DNA of 64,000 bases from Herbaspirillum sp. RV1423 (lineage in GTDB: Bacteria; Pseudomonadota; Gammaproteobacteria; Burkholderiales; Burkholderiaceae_D): the NCBI RefSeq assembly GCF_000577615.1, contig NZ_CBXX010000004.1, positions 248,001 to 312,000 of the forward strand, given 5' to 3'. Positions 7,401-16,200 of the stretch are shown in pieces; the stretch's first letter is position 1, and every line of letters begins with the position of its first letter. The position numbers were made by a program, and so were the translations under genes. The notes beneath the pieces were generated by a model. That model saw only the letters and a program-made list of their open reading frames with translations, searched no databases and had not been told where the DNA came from.

Positions 7401-9729
7401 CACCCGCTACGCCAGCTATGTCTCGGGATCAGGCACCAGTACGCTAACGTTCCGTTATGTGGTGTCCAGCGGCGACAACGACAGCAACGGCGTCACCGTC
7501 GGCGCGCTCTCGGCCAACGGCGGCAACCTGAGAGATACCGCCGGCAACAGCGCCGTACTGACTCTCAACAGCGTCGGAAGCACCGCGGGGGTGAACGTCG
7601 ACGGCTCCCAGCCCAGCATCACCACCGTCACCTCGAGCACCGCCGACGGCGCCTACAGCAGCGGCCAGACCGTCACCATCGCAGTCAGTTTCAGCAGCGC
7701 GGTCACCGTCGACACCAGCGGCGGCACGCCGACATTGGCCCTCGACAGCGGCGGCACCGCCACGTATACAGGCGGTTCGGGCAGCAACACGCTGACCTTC
7801 ACCTACACGGTCGCCAACAGTCAGAACAGCGCCGACCTCGACTACAGCTCATCCGGCGCGCTGACGCTCAACGGCAGCACCATCGTGGAAACCGGCGGCG
7901 CCCATCAGGCCGCTTCGTTGACGCTGGCGACGCCGGGCACCGCCGGTTCGCTCGGCGCCAACAAAGACATTGTCATCGACACCACCGCCCCCACCACCAG
8001 CATCGCCAGCGCCGCCTTTTCCAACGACAGCGGCACGTCCGCCAGCGACTTCATCACCAGCACGGCGGCGCAAACCGTCAGCGGCACCCTGTCGGCCAAC
8101 CTTGCCAGCGGCGAAACCGTGTATGTCTCGCTCGACAACGGCGCCACCTGGACGGCCGCCACCGCCGCCGTCGGCGCCAACACCTGGACGCTGGCCGGCG
8201 TCACCCTGGCGGGCAGCAACACGCTGAAGGTCAGGGTCACCGACACGGCAGGCAATAGCGGCACCGTCCTGACGCAAGCATACGTCCTCGATACCACCGC
8301 GCCGACGATCTCCTTCAGCAATGTGGCGCTGTCGGCCGACACCGGCGCCAGCAGCACCGACTTCATTACCAAGACTGCCACGCAGACCGTCACGGCAACC
8401 CTCAGCTCAGCTCCGGCTGGTACCGACATCGTCTACGGTTCGCTCGACAACGGCGCCACCTGGACCAATATCACCAGCAAGGTTTCAGGCACCACGCTGA
8501 CGTGGAACGGCATCACGCTGACCGGCAGCAGTACGCTGATGCTGCGCGTCACCGACGCGGCCGGCAATGACGGGACCGTCAACAGCCATGCCTACACGCT
8601 TGATACCACGCCTCCCACAACGACAATCAGCAATGTGGCGCTGTCGGCCGACACCGGCGCCAGCAACACCGACTTCATTACCAATACCGCCGCGCAGACC
8701 ATCAGCGCCACACTCAGCAACGCCCCGGCCGGCTCCGACATCGTGTACGGCTCGCTCGACAACGGCGCCACCTGGACCAATATCACCGGCAAGGTTGCGG
8801 GCACGACGCTCACGTGGGATGGCGTCACCTTGCTTGGCGGCAGCAACACGCTCCTGCTCAAGGTGCAGGATGTCGCCGGCAACGACGGCGCCGTCGCCAG
8901 CAAAGCCTATACGCTGGAGGTCGTCGCGCCGGTCGTAACTACTCCCACTCCTACCCTGTTGCCGACCAACCCGCCGCCGGTGAACGTCATGGCTTTTCCG
9001 GACGCGCCGACGCCGGTGACCGCTCCGCTCGGTCTGGGGCCCGCCGATACGCCGAATCCCCCCTCGCTGACATTCTTGCCGGTCGACTCGCCGTTGGGTA
9101 TTCCCCGGATATTGGCTGGGGCTGACGCGCCCTTGGCGACATCGCGCCTGTTTTCATCAGACACCCCCGGCGAACGAAGCACCCAGTTGACCTCCCCATC
9201 CGTCCCCGGCGGCTATCGGGTGGTGGTGCTCGGCTCAACGGGAGCCGGCGACGCGCTGCAGGTCAATGCACCGATCGGCGATGTCGCCTTCAGGGCTGGA
9301 GAGCGGCTTTCCTTTCAGGTGCCGGCCGATGCTTTCGGTCACACCAATCCGGATGCCGTGGTGACGTTGTCGGCCACCGCCGCCGACGGCCGCCCCTTGC
9401 CTAACTGGCTGTCCTTCTCCGCCAGGACCGGCACCTTCACCGGTCAGGTGCCTGCGGGCATGCGCGGCGAGATCAACATCCGCGTGGTGGCGCGCGACAG
9501 CCAGGGACATGAAGCGGTGCAGATTCTGAAGATTCGCGTAGGCGAAGTGCGGGCGCAAAGCGCTCAGCAACGCTTGCTCCCGGGCGAATGGCCGGGGTCG
9601 GAAAAGCCGCAGATCGTTGCAGGCCGCAGCAGCCTGAGCGAGCAACTGCATGCTTCCCGCAACGGCGGCGCAGATCGCCTGGCGGCGCTCGCACGTAGCG
9701 TCAAGGCGGTGCTGACGGGACATGCATGA
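4477..9729 (+). CDS. Giant DUF4347 / Ig-like-repeat surface adhesin with N-terminal LEQRFMFDGA motif
   Basis: This is a 1750-residue surface or secreted protein, presumably an adhesin or biofilm matrix protein. Residues 34-43 read LEQRFMFDGA, followed by an Ala/His/Asp-rich stretch. The LEPRxMFDGA-like motif is characteristic of very large repetitive exported proteins, and no Sec signal peptide precedes it. Residues about 86-235 match the DUF4347 pattern (VVIVDTSVANY, ISILSHGSDGQLHLG, LLLYGCNIA). A beta-rich domain follows to about residue 410. Then come roughly nine Ig-like units of about 100-110 residues, most beginning after a Tyr/Val-LDTTAP linker; two internal units differ and resemble SbsA-type Ig domains. 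A Pro-rich linker and a putative Ig/cadherin-like domain (about residues 1600-1690) end the protein. Its stop overlaps the next adaptor start (ATGA), which indicates translational coupling to the export genes. No strong ribosome site is visible. Confidence 0.85.
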   Translation: MNSTASHRSLDPLVIDAAKPIRARLQRTPHRLALEQRFMFDGAAAVDAAHAHAAADTAALAKIAEVPAAVEVRAADPGKNDQKKEVVIVDTSVANYKTLEASIRAGVGIVEIDGSKDGLAQIAKWAETQSGYDSISILSHGSDGQLHLGTTTLTDASLSDTQVQAELAELGHSLKAGGDLLLYGCNIAENQDGQTFVNDLSKATGADVAASSDATGSASLGGDWTLEYHTGTIDATTLAASDYQGLLTSTTFDFETVTQGTISKTITQTIGSDTMVITSTDANMLVDTETFAFGSDVPNASGVVMATGEGGLYTESQLTLTVAGGKTFDLTSFTLAILGGDGQTITLTTSKGSETFTANFVGNSWVLNLSSATHPSYFTGVSSVSITTADPAHVFEWGFDNIVLSNITDPNAPPTTTVATAALQHDTGVSGTDFITNVAGQTISGTLSANLVTGESVQVSFDGGANWVTATSTVGSNAWSVNTTLSGSNTFEARVTNSNGSSTAYTHTYALDTTAPSVTFSNPALSNDTGSSSTDFITNNPAQTITATLSAAPAGSDVVYGSLDNGTTWTDITSKVSGTTLTWNGVTLTSSNTLLLKVQDAAGNDGTATSHAYTLDTTAPATSVASAAFSNDSGTSASDFITSTAAQTVSGTLSANLASGETVYVSLNNGATWTAATAAVGANTWTLAGVTLTGSDTLRVRVSDAAGNNGAALVQAYVLDTTAPSISFSNVALSADTGASSTDFITKTPAQTVTATLSTTLAGGDIVYGSLDNGASWTNITSKVSGTTLTWNGITLTGSNTLMLRVTDAAGNDGTVNSHAYTLDTSAPATPGTPVLSSASDSGVSNSDGITNDTTPTFTGSAESGSTVSIFDGATFLGTTIASGGGWTFTSGALANGSHTITATATDSAGNVSAASGALSISTDDVAPSTISVSVPANGTYYSGQSLDFTVNFNEAVIVDTTGGTPRIAMVVGATTRYASYVSGSGTSTLTFRYVVSSGDNDSNGVTVGALSANGGNLRDTAGNSAVLTLNSVGSTAGVNVDGSQPSITTVTSSTADGAYSSGQTVTIAVSFSSAVTVDTSGGTPTLALDSGGTATYTGGSGSNTLTFTYTVANSQNSADLDYSSSGALTLNGSTIVETGGAHQAASLTLATPGTAGSLGANKDIVIDTTAPTTSIASAAFSNDSGTSASDFITSTAAQTVSGTLSANLASGETVYVSLDNGATWTAATAAVGANTWTLAGVTLAGSNTLKVRVTDTAGNSGTVLTQAYVLDTTAPTISFSNVALSADTGASSTDFITKTATQTVTATLSSAPAGTDIVYGSLDNGATWTNITSKVSGTTLTWNGITLTGSSTLMLRVTDAAGNDGTVNSHAYTLDTTPPTTTISNVALSADTGASNTDFITNTAAQTISATLSNAPAGSDIVYGSLDNGATWTNITGKVAGTTLTWDGVTLLGGSNTLLLKVQDVAGNDGAVASKAYTLEVVAPVVTTPTPTLLPTNPPPVNVMAFPDAPTPVTAPLGLGPADTPNPPSLTFLPVDSPLGIPRILAGADAPLATSRLFSSDTPGERSTQLTSPSVPGGYRVVVLGSTGAGDALQVNAPIGDVAFRAGERLSFQVPADAFGHTNPDAVVTLSATAADGRPLPNWLSFSARTGTFTGQVPAGMRGEINIRVVARDSQGHEAVQILKIRVGEVRAQSAQQRLLPGEWPGSEKPQIVAGRSSLSEQLHASRNGGADRLAALARSVKAVLTGHA
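6330..6950 (+). repeat. Adhesin repeat block, copy 1 (two Ig units)
   Basis: This block encodes two adjacent Ig-like units (one starting with an AAFSNDSGTSASDFI signature, one with NVALSADTGASSTDFI). It recurs almost unchanged 1656 bp (552 codons) downstream at 7986-8606. The constant offset was checked at three anchor points (6361/8017, 6661/8317, 6901/8557), which supports a segmental in-frame duplication. Confidence 0.8.
7986..8606 (+). repeat. Adhesin repeat block, copy 2 (two Ig units)
   Basis: This is the second copy of the block at 6330-6950, in the same frame and offset by 1656 bp, with only scattered substitutions. A third copy of the second unit follows 312 bp (104 codons) later, starting near 8629. 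Such near-identical DNA repeats are recombination-prone and can change the length of the adhesin. Confidence 0.8.
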
Positions 9730-11117
9730 GCAACGCGGACCGGCCTGACCATCCGCCTTCGCCGCTGCTGACCCTGATCGATCTGGGCCATCGCGCCCGG
9801 AGCGCCGCCAACGCGGACGAGTTGGCATTTCTGCTGGTGAACGACACGCACCGCCTGCTGCCGTACCGGCAAAGCGCCCTGTGGTTTGCCGAAGGCGGCA
9901 TACGCTGCCTCTCCGGCGTTGTTCAGGTGGAAGCGAATGCGCCTTATGTGCAATGGCTCAACCGGCTTTGCCAGGCGTTGCCGCCGGCCGACGACGCGCC
10001 CAAGGCCAGCATCGTGGAATATGACGCCTTGCCTGCCGAGCTGGCGGCGCAATGGGATGAATGGTTGCCGCGCCAGGTGCTGTGGATCAGCTTGCCCACC
10101 AGCGCCAGGCATCCGGGCAGTGTCGCCGGCGGCCTGCTGCTGGCCGGCGATGCCGGACTGACCGATACCGCATTTTATCCATTGCTGGAAGAGTGGCTGC
10201 ACATCTGGCGCCACGCCTGGCTGGCGCAGTTTCGCCCGCGCCCCTGGTCGCTTGCGCTATGGCGCGAAAAAGCCGCTGCATGGTGGCACGGCGCAAGCCC
10301 CCGTCCCTGGTGGCGGCGGCGCCCGTTGCAGATCGCGGTGGCGGTCATTGCGTTGCTGCTGTGCCCCGTCCGGCTCACGGTGCTGGCGCCGGGCGAGTTG
10401 GTGCCGGCGCAGCCGGCAGTCATCCGCGCGCCGCTCGACGGCGTCATTGCACAGTTCTATGTGCAACCCAATGCCGTGGTCAAGGCCGGGCAACCGTTGT
10501 TCAGCTTCGACGAAGCGCCGCTCACCAGTCGCCTGGACGTCGCCCGCTACGCACTGTCTACGGCCCAAACGGAATACCGGCAACAAGCGCAAATGGCGGT
10601 GTCGGACAACAAATCGAAGGGACAACTGGCCATGTCGCTGGGCAAGATAGGCGAAAAGCAGGCCGATGCCGACTATCTGGAAAGCCAGTTTCAGCGCGCC
10701 CATGTCATCGCGCCGCAGGACGGCATGGTGCTGTTCGACGATCCCTCCGAATGGATCGGCCGGCCGGTGCAGACCGGCGAACGGATCATGAAGATCGCCG
10801 CACCTCAGGATATGGAAATCGAAGCGTGGATCCCCGTCGGCGACGCCATCCCGCTGCCGGACGCCGCCACGGTCAGCCTGTATCTGGCGGCAACGCCGTT
10901 CGATGCGCTCGGCGGCCAGGTGCGCTATCTTGGCCACGACGCCCTGCCCCGGCCGGACGGCAATTATGCCTATCGTCTGCGCGCCCGGCTGGATGGCGCA
11001 AGCACGCAACGCGTCGGCCTCAAAGGCACGGTCAAGGTACAGGGCTCCTGGGTGCCGCTGGTGTATTGGGTGCTGAGACGCCCGCTGGCGCTGATCCGCC
11101 AAGTCATCGCCTATTGA
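9726..11117 (+). CDS. HlyD-type adaptor with GAF-like N-terminal region
   Basis: The start ATG overlaps the adhesin stop (ATGA at 9726-9729), so the two are translationally coupled. The 463-residue protein begins with about 170 residues that look like a GAF-type sensory fold (LLTLIDLGHRARSAANADEL, then LLPYRQSALWF). A basic Trp-rich patch and one transmembrane helix follow (about residues 201-220, LQIAVAVIALLLCPVRLTVL). The rest is a canonical HlyD periplasmic part with lipoyl half motifs (IRAPLDGVIAQFYVQPNAVV and VIAPQDGMVLFDD), a short coiled-coil hairpin and a beta-barrel. A cytoplasmic GAF-like domain on an adaptor would suit substrate recognition or signalling. The HlyD assignment is firm and the GAF assignment is tentative. 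Confidence 0.82.
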   Translation: MSNADRPDHPPSPLLTLIDLGHRARSAANADELAFLLVNDTHRLLPYRQSALWFAEGGIRCLSGVVQVEANAPYVQWLNRLCQALPPADDAPKASIVEYDALPAELAAQWDEWLPRQVLWISLPTSARHPGSVAGGLLLAGDAGLTDTAFYPLLEEWLHIWRHAWLAQFRPRPWSLALWREKAAAWWHGASPRPWWRRRPLQIAVAVIALLLCPVRLTVLAPGELVPAQPAVIRAPLDGVIAQFYVQPNAVVKAGQPLFSFDEAPLTSRLDVARYALSTAQTEYRQQAQMAVSDNKSKGQLAMSLGKIGEKQADADYLESQFQRAHVIAPQDGMVLFDDPSEWIGRPVQTGERIMKIAAPQDMEIEAWIPVGDAIPLPDAATVSLYLAATPFDALGGQVRYLGHDALPRPDGNYAYRLRARLDGASTQRVGLKGTVKVQGSWVPLVYWVLRRPLALIRQVIAY

Positions 11118-11127
11118 ACCGCGGCGC

Positions 11128-13230
11128 ATGACTCCCGACCTGCCTCCTTTGCGCGAAGAATTGTCGTTGATGCCCGGGCCGCCGCTGGTCGGAGGCCAAC
11201 CGAGCTGGACCCTGCATGACCCGGTACGCAATCTGTTCTTCCAGATCGACTGGAGCGGCTTTGAAATACTCAGTCGCTGGGCGCTCGGCCAACCGGCCGC
11301 CATCGTCGACGAAGTCAATGCGCAAACGGCGCTGCAGATCGGCCCTGAAGATGTCCAGGACCTGGCCCTGTTCCTCCAGCAAAACCAGTTGTTGCGCCCC
11401 GCCGTCGGCGCTGCGCCGCTGCTGGCGGACATGCGCGGCAAGCAGCGCAAAAGCTGGGGAGAATGGCTGTTGCATAATTACCTGTTCCTGCGCTTGCCGC
11501 TGGTGCGGCCCGATCGCTGGCTGTCGCGCTGGAGTCCGCGCCTGAACTTTTTCTATAGCAAGCTATTCTTTCGCCTGACGCTGGCCGCCGCACTGCTGGG
11601 CTTGTTGGGCGTGTACCGGCAATGGGAACAGTTTGCCGGCACGCTGGTCGATCATTTCACCTGGCAAGGGTTGGCCGCCTACGGGGCCACGTTGATTGCC
11701 ATCAAGACGCTGCACGAGCTGGGCCACGGCTTCACCGCCAAACGCCACGGCTGCCGGGTGCCCAGCATGGGCGTGGCGCTGCTGGTGCTATGGCCGGTGG
11801 CCTATACCGACACCAACGAAGTCTGGAAGCTCAGCGAACGCCGCCAGCGCCTCGAAATAGCCGGCGCCGGCATCGCCACCGAACTCATCATCGCAGCCTG
11901 GGCCACCCTGGCATGGGTGGTGCTGCCGGACGGCTTGCCGCGTGCGATTGCTTTTCTGCTGTCGACCACCACCTGGATTTCCACGCTGCTCATCAATGCC
12001 AGCCCTTTCATGCGCTTCGACGGCTACTTCCTGCTCTCCGATTACCTGCAAATCCCCAATCTGCACAGCCGCTCCTTTGCGCTGGCGCGCTGGGATCTGC
12101 GCGAGCGTCTGTTCGCCGTCAATGAACCGGTGCCGGAACATCTGCCGCAGCGTTTGCATAAAGGGATGGTGCTGTTCGCGTGGGCCGTGTGGATCTACCG
12201 GCTGACGGTATTTCTTGGCGTCGCCGCGCTGGTCTACCATTTTTTCATCAAGGCGGCGGGGATTTTCCTGTTCATGATCGAGATCGGCTGGTTCGTGCTG
12301 ATGCCGCTGCGGCAGGAATTGCTGGCATGGCGCCAGCGCTGGCCACAGATCCGCCAGCGACGACGCTATCGGCGCAGCGCCATTGCGGCGATCGTGCTGA
12401 TGCTGATCTTTGCGCTGCCCTGGCCCACGCGCATCACGACATCCGGCATGCTCCAGCCCGTCCGGCAACTGGAACTCTACGCCCCCTCTCACGCGCAGAT
12501 CGGCGCACTGCCGGCGACGAACGGCAGCACAGTTGCGGCAGAGGCGCCGCTGCTGGTCATGAAATCACCCGACCTGATCCGACGCAACCAGCAAAACGAG
12601 GCGCGGCAAGAACAACTGTCGTGGCAGTCGAACTCCGCCAGCTTCGACGTCGAGGCACGCAAAAACTGGCAATTGCTCAATGAGCAACTGGCGTCGACCG
12701 AGGCCGAACAAGCGACCGTCGACGCCGACATGAAACGCTACCAACCGGTCGCGCCCTACGCGGGCAAGCTGGAAGACCTTGATCCCGACCTGCGCCCCGG
12801 CCAGTGGCTCAGCCAGGGCGAGTCGCTGGGCCGCCTGATCGGCGATGGTCCCTGGCAGGTCGTGACGTATGTCGACGAAGACGACATTCACCGCCTCGCG
12901 CCGGGCGACCGCGCCGTTTTCATCGCCGACGGACTGGCCGGCCCCAATCTCCATCTGGAACTGCTCAACATTGACAAGAACGCCAGTCCGACGCTCAGCG
13001 AAGGTCCGCTGGCCAGCATGTTCGGCGGGCACGTTGCCGTCAGAGAGAAAAAAGGAATTCTCTATCCGGAGCGCGCTATCTACCGCGTGGTCTTGAGCGT
13101 CCGTTCCGATGGCCCGATCACGCAACATAGCTGGCGCGGACGCGTCACCTTCGCCGCCCGCTGGGAAGCGCCGGGACTGCGGTTCCTGAAAACCGCAGTG
13201 GCCGTGTTCTGGCGCGAGGCAGGATTCTAG
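11128..13230 (+). CDS. Membrane M50 (site-2-type) zinc metalloprotease fused to HlyD-like domain
   Basis: The 700-residue protein contains the zinc-protease motif HELGH (H196, E197, H200) in a membrane helix. The second conserved M50 element NASPFMRFDG (residues 290-299, with D298 as the probable third ligand) is also present, flanked by several transmembrane helices. Residues about 30-92 resemble a PqqD-like winged-helix domain (IDWSGFEILSRWALG, then an EDVQDLALFLQQNQLL ending). Such domains bind leader peptides in other systems. After a last transmembrane segment (about 410-430) comes an HlyD-like periplasmic part with a coiled coil and a barrel. It follows the second adaptor by 10 bp and closes the operon. 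By context it is the likely inner-membrane unit that recognises or processes the adhesin. That role is inference. The catalytic residues and fusion architecture are seen directly. Confidence 0.85.
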   Translation: MTPDLPPLREELSLMPGPPLVGGQPSWTLHDPVRNLFFQIDWSGFEILSRWALGQPAAIVDEVNAQTALQIGPEDVQDLALFLQQNQLLRPAVGAAPLLADMRGKQRKSWGEWLLHNYLFLRLPLVRPDRWLSRWSPRLNFFYSKLFFRLTLAAALLGLLGVYRQWEQFAGTLVDHFTWQGLAAYGATLIAIKTLHELGHGFTAKRHGCRVPSMGVALLVLWPVAYTDTNEVWKLSERRQRLEIAGAGIATELIIAAWATLAWVVLPDGLPRAIAFLLSTTTWISTLLINASPFMRFDGYFLLSDYLQIPNLHSRSFALARWDLRERLFAVNEPVPEHLPQRLHKGMVLFAWAVWIYRLTVFLGVAALVYHFFIKAAGIFLFMIEIGWFVLMPLRQELLAWRQRWPQIRQRRRYRRSAIAAIVLMLIFALPWPTRITTSGMLQPVRQLELYAPSHAQIGALPATNGSTVAAEAPLLVMKSPDLIRRNQQNEARQEQLSWQSNSASFDVEARKNWQLLNEQLASTEAEQATVDADMKRYQPVAPYAGKLEDLDPDLRPGQWLSQGESLGRLIGDGPWQVVTYVDEDDIHRLAPGDRAVFIADGLAGPNLHLELLNIDKNASPTLSEGPLASMFGGHVAVREKKGILYPERAIYRVVLSVRSDGPITQHSWRGRVTFAARWEAPGLRFLKTAVAVFWREAGF

Positions 13231-13240
13231 GGCCTGTTCA

Positions 13241-16200
13241 TTACAAAAACCGCGGTCTGCTCCAGAATTTCCAGAATGGCTGCTTCGCGGGGCGGGAATC
13301 GCTCTGCTCATCCTCGTCGTTCGCATGGGCCATCTTGTACAGCAGCGGCAAGACCAGAAGGGTCAGAATGGTCGACGACAGGATGCCGCCGATGACCACC
13401 GTTGCCAAGGGACGTTGCACTTCCGCTCCGGTGCCAGTGGCCAAAGCCATCGGCACAAAGCCCAAGGACGCCACCAATGCCGTCATCAACACGGGACGCA
13501 ATCGCGTCATCGCGCCTTCGTGAATGGCCTCGCCCAGGGTCCGGCCTTCCTCGCGCAGTCCGCGGATGAATGCAATCATGACCAACCCGTTAAGCACTGC
13601 AACGCCGGACAAGGCAATGAAACCGACCGCAGCCGAAATAGACATCGGAATGCCGCGCAAGGACAATGCAAGAATGCCGCCGGTTAACGCAAACGGTATG
13701 CCGGTGAAGACCAGAAGACCGTCCTTGACATTGTTGAACATGGCAAACAACAGCACAAACACCAATAGCAGCGCAACCGGCACCACGATTTGCAAACGCC
13801 TGGCGGCTGATTGCAGATTCTCGAACTGACCGCCCCATGTCGTCCAATAGCCGGCCGGAATTCTGACTTGCTGCTGAATCTGTTGCTCGGCATCGGCAAC
13901 GAATGATCCCAGGTCGCGTCCGCGGACGTTCGCGCTGACGACAATACGGCGCTTGCCATTTTCCCGACTGACCTGATTGGGGCCCGGCGCGATGTCCATC
14001 TCGGCGATTTCCGACAGGGGGATGTAGCTGGTCTTGGTCGCGTTTGCCGCCAGCGGCAATGCGATCGGCAACCGTTTCATCGCCTCGATGTCGTTACGTG
14101 TCTGCTCAGGCAATCTGACGATGATGTCGAAACGGCGATCTCCCTGGAACAAGGCGCCGGCTTCCTTGCCGCCGATTGCCGTGGCCAGCGTATCCTGCAC
14201 ATCTGCGATATTGAGCCCATAGCGTGCAGCCTTTTCCCGATTGATATTGACAGTCAACATCGGCAAACCGGTGGTTTGCTCTATTTTGACTTCGGTGGCG
14301 CCGGGGATTTTTTCCAATACCGACGAGATCTTGGCGGCATTGTCATTCAATACCGTCATGTCGTCGCCAAAGATCTTGACCGCAACGTCGCTACGCACGC
14401 CGGAAATCAACTCGTTGAAACGCAACTGGATGGGTTGCGAAAATTCATAGCTGTTGCCCGGGATTTTCGCAACAGTCTCCTGAATCGCCTCCATCAGTTC
14501 GGCCTGCGTCTTCTTCGGTTCCGGCCATTGATCCAGAGGCTTGAGCATGATGTAGCCATCCGAAATATTCGGCGGCATCGGATCCGATGCCACTTCAGCA
14601 GTGCCGGTCCGCGCAAATACCCGTTCTATTTCCGGGAATTTCTGTTTTAGCGTGCGCTCGATCTGCTGTTGCATGGCAATCGATTGCGTCAGGCTGGTGC
14701 CCGGTATACGCAGCGCTTGCACGGCCAGATCGCCTTCGTTAAGGCTTGGCACAAACTCACTCCCCATGCGCGAGCCGATCACGGCGCACAGTACGATCAA
14801 GGCACCGGCGAAAGTCAGGACAACGGGCTTATTCACCATCGCCTTGCGCAGAAGCGGCTCATAAGCGCGTTTTGCCGCGCGCATCAAACCGTTTTCCTTC
14901 TCCGCCACTTTTTCGCCGATAAACAAGGCAATCGCTGCGGGAATGAAGGTGACCGACAGGATCATTGCCCCGAGAAGCGCCGCGACAACCGTGAATGCCA
15001 TCGGCTGGAACATCTTGCCTTCGACGCCAGTCAACGCGAACATCGGCAAGTAGACGATCATGATGATGAGTTGCCCGAAAAGCAGCGGCCGACGGGCCTC
15101 CCTGGACGCGGCAAATACCTCATGGAAGCGTTCGGTGCGTGTCAAGGGACGGCCATGATGTTCCTGCGCGTGAGCGAGTCGCCGTACGCAGTTCTCCACA
15201 ATCACCACGGCGCCGTCAATGATGATGCCGAAGTCCAGCGCGCCGAGACTCAGCAAATTCGCGCTGACATGGTTGGCGACCATCCCCGTGAAAGTGAAGA
15301 GCATGGCAAGCGGAATCACGGTCGCCGTAATCAAGGCTGCACGAATATTCCCCAAGAAGACGAACAACACGGCAATGACCAGAATCGCGCCCTCGATAAG
15401 ATTTTTCTTGACGGTATCAATGGCCTTGTCGACCAGGACAGTTCGATCGTAGACGGTGACGGCGTTGATTCCCTCCGGCAGCGAACGATTGATCTCCGCC
15501 ATTTTCTTGTCGACGGCCTGTGAAACGGTGCGGCTGTTCTCACCGATCAACATGAAGACGGTGCCAAGGACCACTTCCCGGCCATTTTCGGTTGCTGCGC
15601 CGGTGCGCAGTTCCCGGCCGATGCCGACCTGGGCGACGTCGGTGATGCGAATCGGCACCCCCTGAACGCTGCCCAGAATGATGTTGCCGATGTCCTCGAC
15701 CGAACCGACCTGGCCGGGCGCACGAATCAGATACTGCTCGCCGCGGCGTTCAATATAGCCGGCGCCGACGTTGCCATTGTTTTTCTCCAGCGCGGCGGCG
15801 ACGGATTGCAATGTCAGGCCATACGAGGCGAGTTTTTCGGGAGAAGGCGCAACATGGTATTCCTTGGCATAACCTCCGATGGAATTGATCTCGGTCACCC
15901 CCGGCACGTTGCGCAGTTGCGGCTTGATGATCCAGTCCTGGATCTCGCGCAAATCTGCGGGCGTATATTCGGAACCGTCCGGTTTTCTGGCGCCGTCCCG
16001 GGCTTCGACCGTCCAAAGATAAATTTCACCAAGGCCGGTCGAAATCGGCCCCATTCCCGGATCGATTCCCGGAGGCAACTTGCTGCGCGCCTCCTGAATG
16101 CGTTCATTGACCAGTTGGCGCGCGAAATAGATATCGGTGCCGTCTTTGAAGATCACCGTGATCTGCGACAGACCGTAGCGGGACAAGGAGCGCGTCTGCT

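Noticed and set aside
14669..15523. Plus-strand frame opposite czcA (284 codons)
   Set aside because: It is antisense to the conserved RND transporter and shows no domain.
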